Positions 12,663 through 18,632 of a stretch of DNA of 18,632 nt are shown piece by piece (positions within the stretch are counted from its first letter, which is position 1; each line of letters starts with the position of its first letter). The notes beneath the pieces are model-generated. The model was not told the DNA's origin. It did no database searches and worked only from the letters and a program-made list of their open reading frames with translations. Origin of the DNA: Clostridia bacterium (GTDB taxonomy: Bacteria; Bacillota_A; Clostridia; Oscillospirales; CAG-272); assembly GCA_017501175.1 (NCBI GenBank), contig JAFVXK010000038.1, positions 1 to 18,632 of the forward strand, in the 5' to 3' direction. A program made the position numbers and the translations under genes.

Positions 12663-13586
12663 CTATGTGCTGATTTTGGTTTGCAGAAGGTCCGCGAAGA
12701 AGGGAATACAGTCAGCCAAAAGGCCGAAAAGGAAGCCTGTGAAAACCAAAAAGGCTGTGATGGCTAGATTTTGTTTAAGATTTTTATTCATTTTAAACAG
12801 CACGAGAAGTCCGACACCTGAGCCCGAAAAGAGCCCCGCTATCATAGTTCCCGCAGTAATAATTCCCTCGGACGCGAAGGCTGCGAGCGTTACGGACGCC
12901 GCGCAGTTGGGAATAAGGCCGAAAACGGCGGCTATCGCGTGGCTGATAAAGGGCTTGTTGTACATTACCGTTGCAAGCGCGTCTTCGCCTATGAAGAAGA
13001 TTGCCGCATTGATAAAGAGAGTTACTAAAAGCAGGAAAAGTCCCGTCGTCGCGGTGTGGTGAAGAGCGGAATAAAGTATTCCGCGCTCGCAGTGGCAGTC
13101 GTCGGCATCGCAAAGCTCGTCAATATTGATTTCCTCTTTTCCCTTGCCGAAAAGACGAAGCACGCCGTCAACGGCAAAGCCGACGGCAACCGCAACGAGA
13201 GCCTTATAGGCAACTATAACCAAGACGTCTGTCAAAGGAAATCCGCCCGATAAAAGCACGGGAAGCATCTCGTCAGAGGTAGAAAGAAAGACTGCAACGA
13301 GAGAGCCGAGCGTTATAACCCTACCCGTGTAGAGATTTGCCGCCGCAGCCGAGAAGCCGCATTGCGGGACAGCTCCGAGAAGCGCTGCGGGCAGAGGTCC
13401 GAGCGTTCCTGCTTTTTTTATGAAGGCGGTGGTTTTCCCCGTAGCCTTATGTTCAATAAATTCCATCAGAAGATAGGTCAAAAATAGGAAGGGAATAAGC
13501 TTCAGAGTATCGAGAAAGCCGTGAAGAATTACCTCGTCGAGAAAGCCGAGAAGCGCCACCTCCGTATGTGCGTGAAGAAGTGTCAT
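12663..13586 (-). CDS. Putative 10TM heavy-metal / manganese exporter (ArsP_2, DUF2899 type)
   Basis: The 307-residue integral membrane protein resembles the ArsP_2 family (putative 10TM heavy-metal exporters, often named putative manganese transporter in Clostridia). Two pseudo-symmetric halves are visible. The first has GAVPQCGFSAAAANLYTG at 71-88, the second GLIPNCAASVTLAAF at 223-237, each with a conserved Pro-x-Cys pair in a membrane helix. A central cytosolic loop carries the metal-binding run CDADDCHCERG at 159-169, with HH at 176-177. It follows the Fur-family gene by 10 bp, its AAAGGA site lying in that gene's end, so the two form one operon. Metal identity (Mn, Fe, Zn or an oxyanion) cannot be fixed; the Fur-type control suggests a divalent cation. 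Confidence 0.82.
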   Translation of the reverse strand: MTLLHAHTEVALLGFLDEVILHGFLDTLKLIPFLFLTYLLMEFIEHKATGKTTAFIKKAGTLGPLPAALLGAVPQCGFSAAAANLYTGRVITLGSLVAVFLSTSDEMLPVLLSGGFPLTDVLVIVAYKALVAVAVGFAVDGVLRLFGKGKEEINIDELCDADDCHCERGILYSALHHTATTGLFLLLVTLFINAAIFFIGEDALATVMYNKPFISHAIAAVFGLIPNCAASVTLAAFASEGIITAGTMIAGLFSGSGVGLLVLFKMNKNLKQNLAITAFLVFTGFLFGLLADCIPFFADLLQTKIST

Positions 13587-13596
13587 ATTGCGTCCT

Positions 13597-13983
13597 TTAT
13601 TTTAAATTACAAACTCGGCATTTGCCGTAGAGAATACAGCCGCCGTCAAGAGAAAAGCCCTGAGCGTCAAGAAGGCTGGTTTCGAGCGCGTGTGAGGTGT
13701 CGCCGTCCAGATGAACAAGCTTACCGCATTCAAGGCACTTCAAATGAAGGTGCTCGGCGCAGTGCTGCTTGTCCATATACTGATACACGAATTTCCGCGC
13801 TCCGACGGACATTCTGCTGACAAAGCCCTCCTCAACCAGACGCGCTGTTTGTCGGTAGAGGGTGCTCTTGCCCCGTCCGCCCTCGGTGAGCCTTTCGCAA
13901 ATCTCCTCAAGCGAAAAGGCGGTATCCTTGTTTTCTTTGAAAAAGCGTAAAAGCTCGCTTCTTTTTTCTGTGTTGTAGGTCAT
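13597..13983 (-). CDS. Fur-family metal-responsive regulator
   Basis: The 128-residue product has an N-terminal winged helix (SLEEICERL, GKSTLYRQTARLVEEGFV at 38-55) and a C-terminal dimerisation domain. The latter contains HCAEHLHLKCLECGKLVHLD at 74-93 and a tail with Cys116, Cys122 and Cys125. CLEC (83-86) and CRVC (122-125) form the usual structural zinc site; His74, His78, His80 and His91 could bind the sensed metal. It is slightly shorter than the typical 130-150. The ATG at 13983 has a GGAG site; a longer in-frame start would cover the operator and promoter. It is the first gene of an operon with a metal exporter and sits just after a 7-1-7 box, so autoregulation is likely. Fur, Zur, Mur and PerR types cannot be separated with confidence. 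Confidence 0.87.
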   Translation of the reverse strand: MTYNTEKRSELLRFFKENKDTAFSLEEICERLTEGGRGKSTLYRQTARLVEEGFVSRMSVGARKFVYQYMDKQHCAEHLHLKCLECGKLVHLDGDTSHALETSLLDAQGFSLDGGCILYGKCRVCNLK

Positions 13984-13997
13984 TTTAATCTCCAATA

Positions 13998-14012
13998 TGA
14001 GAATAATTCTCA
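13998..14012. promoter_or_regulatory. 7-1-7 Fur-family operator
   Basis: TGAGAAT-A-ATTCTCA is a perfect 7-1-7 inverted repeat, the architecture of Fur, PerR and Zur boxes. It lies about 11 bp downstream of the -10 and just before the ribosome site of the Fur-family gene. Confidence 0.8.
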
Positions 14013-14022
14013 AATCGTGTAT

Positions 14023-14051
14023 ATGATACCGCATTTTTTCGTCTTTGTCAA
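14023..14051 (-). promoter_or_regulatory. Sigma-A promoter of the Fur-exporter operon
   Basis: On the minus strand TTGACA (14046-14051) and TATCAT (14023-14028) are 17 bp apart. The start site would fall next to the Fur-type box. Confidence 0.8.
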
Positions 14052-14105
14052 CATCTTTTTTAAAAATAAAAATAAAATAACGCAGAAAAATTCATAAATA
14101 CTTGG

Positions 14106-14111
14106 TATAAT
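14106..14111 (+). promoter_or_regulatory. -10 element of the ABC transporter gene
   Basis: TGGTATAAT fits an extended -10 (TGnTATAAT) 37 bp before the start codon. The -35 is poor (CAGAAA), but the upstream DNA from 14052 is a strong A/T tract that could act as an UP element. Confidence 0.5.
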
Positions 14112-14147
14112 GTATTATAAAAGAAGAATTTTATTTTGGAGAGAAAG

Positions 14148-16994
14148 ATGTTAAAATTATCGGGCATCAAAAAGGATTACATAACCGCGTCCGAAACCGT
14201 ACACGCGCTGAAGGGTATAAATCTCTGCTTCAGAAAGAACGAGTTTGTCAGCATACTCGGTCCGTCGGGCTGCGGAAAAACCACGCTTCTTAACATAATA
14301 GGCGGACTTGACCACTACACAGAGGGCGACCTAATAATAAACGGCAGGAGCACGAAATCCTACCGCGACAGAGATTGGGACGTATATAGAAACCACAGGG
14401 TTGGATTTATATTCCAGAGCTACAACCTTATTCCTCACCAGACGGTGCTTGGCAACGTCGAGCTTGCGCTTACCATTTCGGGAGTTGGCAAGGAGGAGAG
14501 AATAGCAAGGGCAAAGGAGGCGCTTGACAAGGTAGGTCTTAAAGGACAGTATTACAAGCGTCCCAATCAGCTCTCGGGCGGTCAGTGCCAGAGAGTTGCC
14601 ATAGCCAGAGCGCTTGTCAACGACCCCGAGATACTTCTTGCCGACGAGCCGACGGGTGCTCTTGATACCGTAACCTCGGTTCAGATAATGGAGCTCATCA
14701 AGGAAATTTCAGCCGAGCGCCTTGTCGTTATGGTAACGCATAACCCCGAGCTTGCAGAGCAGTATTCCTCGCGTATAATCAGGCTTCTTGACGGTGAGGT
14801 TACCGAGGACACAAATCCCTTTGCCGAAGAAGAGGAGGAGCGCGAGCTCCTTGCAATCAAGACGGAAGAAACGAAGGAGGCGGCAGCTTCAGAGCCTCAA
14901 AACAAAAAGAAGAAGTCCGAAAAGGCGAAAATGTCCTTCTGGACCGCCTTCAAGCTTTCGGCGAGAAACCTTATTTCCAAAAAGGGAAGAACGGTAATGG
15001 TCGGAATTGCCGGCTCTATCGGTATCATCGGTATTGCCTGCGTGCTTGCATTCTCTGCCGGAATTAAGGGCTATATTGTTTCAATGCAGGACGATATGCT
15101 CTCGGGAAACCCGATAGAAATAGCCGAAACAGGCTTCAGCGCGAGCGCTATAACCGATATAATGGAAACCACGGCGCTTCTCGAAAAGGATAAGCTTGCA
15201 GACAAGGTTTATATAACCAGCACCATAGAAAACCTTGCCGAGATGAGCGCGAGCCTTGAAAGGCTGTTTGCCTCGAACACATTGACTGAGGATTATGTAA
15301 AGTACGTGCTTAATATGCCGAAGGAAAATTACGAGGCTATGCTCGTCAGCTACGGCATAAATCTTGCGACCAACGTTTTCACCGATTTTACCTACGGAGA
15401 GGGCGCGGAGTCCGAGCATATATCGATAAAGCGTCTTATAGATATGTACACCTCGGTGCTCAAGGAAACCGCTTACGCGGAGTATTCCTCGTTTATCCCC
15501 TATCTCGTGCCGTCGCTTCAGCAAGCGCCCCCAAGCAGCGACTATATTCTTTCGCAGTATGACCTACTCGGCGGAAGCGAGATTGCCGATGAAGCAGATG
15601 AAATAATGCTCGTTCTCAATCCCGAAGATGAAATCTCCGACCTGCTTCTTGCCGCGTTTGGCTATTACACGCAGGAGGAGTTCCTTTCGATAATAGATAA
15701 GGCGACAAGCGAGGACCCGAACTACGAGGGCAACTCGCATTACCGTGAGTATTTTGAGTATAGCGAGCTTCTTGGCAAGGAGTTTATTTACTATCCGACG
15801 GATTCGGTGTTCGTTAAGATTGCGGACGACCCCGATATACCCGATGCACAGAAGCCTATGGCTCAGTATATGAACGGAAGCTACAGCTACAAATCGCTCT
15901 TTGACAAGGCAGATGCTGACAGTAAGGGCGGTCTTAAAATGAAGGTTGTGGGCATTCTCACCCCGAAGGATACCGTTTCCTACGGCTGCCTTACCGCAGG
16001 AATATACTATACCGAGGAGCTATCAAAGCATATTCTCAGCGAGAACGAGAACTCTGAATATATAGAGTACCTCTTCACAGAGCAGGCGATGAAGGAAATA
16101 GGCTCAAAGTCCTTTACCATTCCGAACCCCGACGAGCCTGAAAAGCCCACGATAGTCAGTCTGAATTATTCTACTATATATAACTACGGCTATTCCTACG
16201 ACGACCCGACGACTCCCGAGGACGAATCACTCGCAGAAGACGGAACGAGAATATCAAAAACGGGCACGGGAATAATTTCTCCGTCGTCAACGAGCATGTC
16301 CCCGACGGCGCTTATGGGCGGAGGCCTTGGCGCCGCGGAAACCGAGCTTGAGGATAAACGCGACACGCTGGTCAGAAATCTCGGCGGAGATTCGGTTGCA
16401 AATAATATTCTGATTTATCCGAAATCCTTCGAGGAGAAAAATCTCGTTACCCAATATCTTGACGCGTGGAGTGACGAGGACGCTACCATCATCGTTGACG
16501 GAAGGGTCATTCCCGTTGAGGAGAGAACGAAGGTAACCTACACCGACACGCTTGAACTCGTTATCAAGATGATAACCACAATGATAGATATAGTTTCATA
16601 CGCGCTTATCGCGTTCACCTCGATTTCACTCGTCGTTTCGACTGTTATGATAGGCATTATTACCTACGTTTCGGTTGTCGAGAGAGTTAAGGAAATAGGC
16701 GTTATCCGTTCACTCGGAGGACGAAAGCGCGACGTTTCCGCCCTCTTCAATGCGGAAACCTTTATTATAGGACTTCTCGCAGGATTTATCGGAGTTGTGG
16801 CGACTTACGGAATATCTGCGGTGGTGAATATTATATTGACGCCTCTTATCGGCTACCCGAATATAGCGGCGCTTCCTGTCAGCGATGCTATCGTGCTCGT
16901 GACGCTCAGCGTTGCGCTCACGCTTATTTCGGGACTTATACCCGCAAAGAGTGCGGCTAAAAAGGACCCCGTCGTTGCGCTGAGAACAGAATAA
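14148..16994 (+). CDS. Fused ABC transporter, MacB/FtsX type, with large ectodomain
   Basis: The 948-residue product joins an ATPase and a permease. The N-terminal ATPase (about 1-225) is complete: Walker A GPSGCGKT at 38-45, Q-loop Gln90, signature LSGGQ at 142-146, Walker B ILLADEP at 162-168 and H-loop His198. An acidic then basic linker (225-260) leads to membrane helix 1 at about 283-304. About 500 residues outside the membrane follow, then three helices near the C-terminus in an FtsX domain, with ERVKEIGVIRSLGGRKRDV between the first two and a PAKSAAKKDPVVALR tail. MacB-type proteins do mechanical work across the membrane (lipoprotein, peptide or toxin handling) rather than classic import. 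The GGAGAG site favours the ATG at 14148 over a TTG at 14136. It is a single-gene unit; substrate unknown. Confidence 0.9.
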   Translation: MLKLSGIKKDYITASETVHALKGINLCFRKNEFVSILGPSGCGKTTLLNIIGGLDHYTEGDLIINGRSTKSYRDRDWDVYRNHRVGFIFQSYNLIPHQTVLGNVELALTISGVGKEERIARAKEALDKVGLKGQYYKRPNQLSGGQCQRVAIARALVNDPEILLADEPTGALDTVTSVQIMELIKEISAERLVVMVTHNPELAEQYSSRIIRLLDGEVTEDTNPFAEEEEERELLAIKTEETKEAAASEPQNKKKKSEKAKMSFWTAFKLSARNLISKKGRTVMVGIAGSIGIIGIACVLAFSAGIKGYIVSMQDDMLSGNPIEIAETGFSASAITDIMETTALLEKDKLADKVYITSTIENLAEMSASLERLFASNTLTEDYVKYVLNMPKENYEAMLVSYGINLATNVFTDFTYGEGAESEHISIKRLIDMYTSVLKETAYAEYSSFIPYLVPSLQQAPPSSDYILSQYDLLGGSEIADEADEIMLVLNPEDEISDLLLAAFGYYTQEEFLSIIDKATSEDPNYEGNSHYREYFEYSELLGKEFIYYPTDSVFVKIADDPDIPDAQKPMAQYMNGSYSYKSLFDKADADSKGGLKMKVVGILTPKDTVSYGCLTAGIYYTEELSKHILSENENSEYIEYLFTEQAMKEIGSKSFTIPNPDEPEKPTIVSLNYSTIYNYGYSYDDPTTPEDESLAEDGTRISKTGTGIISPSSTSMSPTALMGGGLGAAETELEDKRDTLVRNLGGDSVANNILIYPKSFEEKNLVTQYLDAWSDEDATIIVDGRVIPVEERTKVTYTDTLELVIKMITTMIDIVSYALIAFTSISLVVSTVMIGIITYVSVVERVKEIGVIRSLGGRKRDVSALFNAETFIIGLLAGFIGVVATYGISAVVNIILTPLIGYPNIAALPVSDAIVLVTLSVALTLISGLIPAKSAAKKDPVVALRTE

Positions 16995-17006
16995 AAGCAA
17001 AATAAA

Positions 17007-17059
17007 AAGACGGTTTACAACGCAAAGCTTCGTTAGGGCGTCACGCTGTAAGCCGTCTT
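17007..17059. terminator. Bidirectional terminator between the ABC and LRR genes
   Basis: AAGACGGTTTACA (17007-17019) pairs with 17047-17059 over 13 bp with one G-U pair; the 27-nt loop contains small secondary stems. T-rich DNA follows on the plus strand and A-rich DNA precedes it, so both convergent genes can end here. Confidence 0.7.
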
Positions 17060-17070
17060 GTTTTATACTT

Positions 17071-18483
17071 TTATTTTTTCAGATAGTAGTTTAGATAATT
17101 AGTGCTCATATATAGGGCGGTCAATTCGGGAGAGCTCAAAACGTTTGCGGGGAGTGCCGTACCCTCGGTCTTGGTTGAGTCCTCGGTGTACCACCAGCCC
17201 GACCGGTCGGCAAACACGACGGAGCTTAGGCTCTCACAGCCATCGAATGTCGTAGCTCCGAGGAACTTAAGTCCTGTGCCGAAGGTTACGCTCTCGAGCG
17301 ACGAGCAATCCTTGAAGGTGGAGTTTCCGATTGTGGTAACTCTGTCGGGAATTTTCAGGCTTTTGAGCTTTTTGCAGCCGTTGAACAGGTCGTTGCCGAC
17401 GGTTATCAAAGAGTCGGGAAGAGTAATGCTCTCAAGGCTCTCGCACATAGAAAATGCCGAGGTGTTAATTTTCGTCAGTCCTTGGCTGAGGGTTATATCG
17501 GTGAGCGAGGCGCAGCCGTAAAACGCCGAAGGACCGATTGAGGTTACGTTGTTCTGCATCGTAACGATTTTAAGATTTACGCAGTTAAGGAAGGCTGAGT
17601 TGTTTATGCCGGAGATGCTGTACGGAAGGTCTATACTCTCAAGGGCAGAGCACTCCTGGAAGGCAAAGTCGCCTACCGTTGTTACGCCCTCCTCAATCGT
17701 TACGTTTTCAAGATTAGAGCAACGCGCAAAGGCGTAACTACCAATCGCTGCAAGGCTCGCGGGGACCGTTATATCGGTAAAGCTCGTGCACGAGGCAAAC
17801 GCAGAAGCTCCGAGTGACAAAATCCCTGTCGGAAGAGTGACGTTTTGAAGAGCTTCGCAGAATTCAAATGCGCTTGCCGATATTTCGTAAACGCTCTCGG
17901 GGAATTCAATGCTCTCAAGCGAGATGCAATCCTTAAATAGCTCGTAGCTTATAACCGAAAGTCCCGACGGAAGCTTTATGGATTCTAACGAAGAGCAGCC
18001 CTTGAATGCGTAAGGACCGATTTCCACTACCGTATCGGCAATGGTTATCTTCGTTATGTTTGCACACCGCTCTAAAGCGCCGTAGTCTATTTTAGTAATC
18101 GGTAAGCCGTTGTAATTACCGATAACAAGCTCGGTGTCTGTGCAGGTTCCGATTCCCTTGAGCATATAGCTTTCGCCGTCGGAGTTGAGGGAAAGCTCAA
18201 GTCCCTCGTTGCAGTCGTCCTTTTTATACTGGCACACGCTGCAAACGTCGTCAACGAAGACGTGAGCAATTTTTTCGGTGGATTTTGTCTTTCTTTTCAG
18301 CTCTTGCCCGCACTCAAGACAGTATATAACCTCGTCGTAGCTACCCTTGCTTGTGCAGGTGGGCTCGGTTTCGTTCTCGCGCATGGGCTCGGATAGAGTA
18401 TGTATATGTCCGCACGAGGAAAGAAGAAGCGTAAGCAAGGTCAAAACAAGAGCTGATATGATAGCAAAAGAAATTTTCTTCAT
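17071..18483 (-). CDS. BspA-type leucine-rich-repeat lipoprotein
   Basis: The 470-residue product has a lipoprotein signal (MKKISF, hydrophobic core, lipobox LSSC with Cys24), so it should be tethered to the outer face of the membrane. Residues 40-85 hold two short Cys-pair segments (TCTSKGSYDEVIYCLECG and VCSVCQ) of a kind often repeated in clostridial surface proteins. From about 118 to 435 come about 13 LRR_5/BspA repeats of 23 residues, each centred on F-x-x-C (FKGC, FKDC, FEFC, FASC, FARC and so on) and SLESI-x-LP. Such repeats mediate binding to host or bacterial surfaces in some species; here the target is unknown. The start at 18483 with a GGAG site is preferred over one at 18501, which would lack a proper signal peptide start. 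Confidence 0.88.
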   Translation of the reverse strand: MKKISFAIISALVLTLLTLLLSSCGHIHTLSEPMRENETEPTCTSKGSYDEVIYCLECGQELKRKTKSTEKIAHVFVDDVCSVCQYKKDDCNEGLELSLNSDGESYMLKGIGTCTDTELVIGNYNGLPITKIDYGALERCANITKITIADTVVEIGPYAFKGCSSLESIKLPSGLSVISYELFKDCISLESIEFPESVYEISASAFEFCEALQNVTLPTGILSLGASAFASCTSFTDITVPASLAAIGSYAFARCSNLENVTIEEGVTTVGDFAFQECSALESIDLPYSISGINNSAFLNCVNLKIVTMQNNVTSIGPSAFYGCASLTDITLSQGLTKINTSAFSMCESLESITLPDSLITVGNDLFNGCKKLKSLKIPDRVTTIGNSTFKDCSSLESVTFGTGLKFLGATTFDGCESLSSVVFADRSGWWYTEDSTKTEGTALPANVLSSPELTALYMSTNYLNYYLKK

Positions 18484-18527
18484 AAGGTTTCTCCAATTCA
18501 AACAAGAATAGAAAAGCGCATAGATAA

Positions 18528-18556
18528 ATAATTGACCGAGAAAAGTGCTCGGTCAA
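18528..18556 (-). promoter_or_regulatory. Possible promoter of the LRR gene inside a hairpin
   Basis: On the minus strand TTGACC (18551-18556) and AATTAT (18528-18533) are 17 bp apart. Both elements fall in the arms of the adjacent hairpin, and this is the only promoter-like pair upstream of the gene after that hairpin. The -10 is poor. Confidence 0.3.
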
Positions 18557-18559
18557 TTA
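18529..18559 (-). terminator. Terminator of the upstream minus-strand gene
   Basis: A perfect 12-bp inverted repeat (18529-18540 with 18548-18559) encloses a 7-nt loop. On the minus strand it is followed by TTTATC. It lies 25 bp after the stop of the partial gene at the window edge. Confidence 0.65.
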
Positions 18560-18584
18560 GTACAAGAACGCAAGTCTCTGACTA

Positions 18585-18632
18585 TCAGTCTATGGGAAGC
18601 CACGTACCTATATTGCCGGAGCCGGAGCCGCC
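18585..18632 (-). CDS. Possible 3' end of a gene cut by the window edge
   Basis: The minus strand from 18632 reads GGSGSGNIGTWLPID and then TGA, followed by a terminator hairpin. A Gly-Ser-rich tail would suit a surface or secreted protein. Another frame reads AAPAPAI and then a stop, so the frame is not secure. Only 15 codons are available, and no family can be named. Confidence 0.35.
   Translation of the reverse strand, partial: GGSGSGNIGTWLPID

Noticed and set aside
15081..15524. Minus-strand open frame of 147 codons inside the ABC transporter
   Set aside because: It is antisense to the ectodomain of a continuous 948-codon gene and has no ribosome site or domain.
17102..17737. Plus-strand open frames opposite the LRR gene
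   Set aside because: Shadows caused by the regular repeat codons of the LRR protein.
17250..18130. Regular spacing of about 69 bp suggesting a CRISPR or satellite array
   Set aside because: The period is the 23-codon leucine-rich repeat; the DNA copies are divergent and lie in one open frame.

Overview
The window looks like a chromosomal segment of an anaerobic, endospore-forming member of the Clostridia, probably an uncultured gut lineage. The evidence is a recognisable 26-residue spoVM gene, a flavodiiron oxygen/NO reductase, an orphan ECF vitamin-transporter S component, a bile-salt-hydrolase-type amidase, a cobalamin-dependent methionine synthase whose reactivation domain is a separate gene, and a BspA-type leucine-rich-repeat lipoprotein. 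Shine-Dalgarno sites are strong and several sigma-A promoters have 17-bp spacers, as expected for Firmicutes. Species cannot be named from the sequence.

Layout. Positions 1-3152 (minus strand): flavodiiron protein, a membrane-anchored protein of unknown function, spoVM with a hairpin terminator, and a DUF2156 protein. Positions 3292-3955 (plus): a consensus promoter drives an ECF S component. Positions 4003-5489: a choloylglycine-hydrolase-family gene (minus) diverges from a small ferritin-like helical protein (plus), with a 10-bp inverted repeat between them. Positions 5508-6023 (plus): a YhcH/NanQ-type protein with its own promoter and terminator. Positions 6082-6816 (minus): a small secreted protein of unknown function. 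Positions 6921-10949 (minus): a tight operon, metF - methionine synthase activation protein - metH, joined by 4-bp ATGA overlaps and preceded by a strong promoter and a leader of about 113 nt that can fold into a long helix.

Positions 11090-12604 hold the least ordinary part: a small AT-richer module made of an XRE-family regulator (plus) and a divergent membrane protein of unknown function (minus). Two matching palindromic operators flank the shared promoter region. The membrane gene also carries a correctly phased A_AAA_AAA heptamer near its 3' end; a -1 shift there would replace the last 19 residues with 52 residues holding a further hydrophobic segment. Positions 12663-14051 (minus): a Fur-family regulator with a 7-1-7 Fur-type box over its own start region, followed by a 10TM heavy-metal exporter of the ArsP_2 type. 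Positions 14106-16994 (plus): a 948-residue fused ABC transporter of MacB/FtsX type with a very large ectodomain. Positions 17071-18483 (minus): the BspA-type lipoprotein. The right edge holds what may be the last 15 codons of another minus-strand gene, then a hairpin.

Self-contained units are the one-carbon/methionine operon (methyl-THF supply, methyl transfer, enzyme repair), the autoregulated metal-export operon, and the XRE/membrane-protein module. Most convergent gene pairs share a bidirectional terminator. No rRNA, convincing tRNA, CRISPR array, insertion sequence or phage gene was seen.
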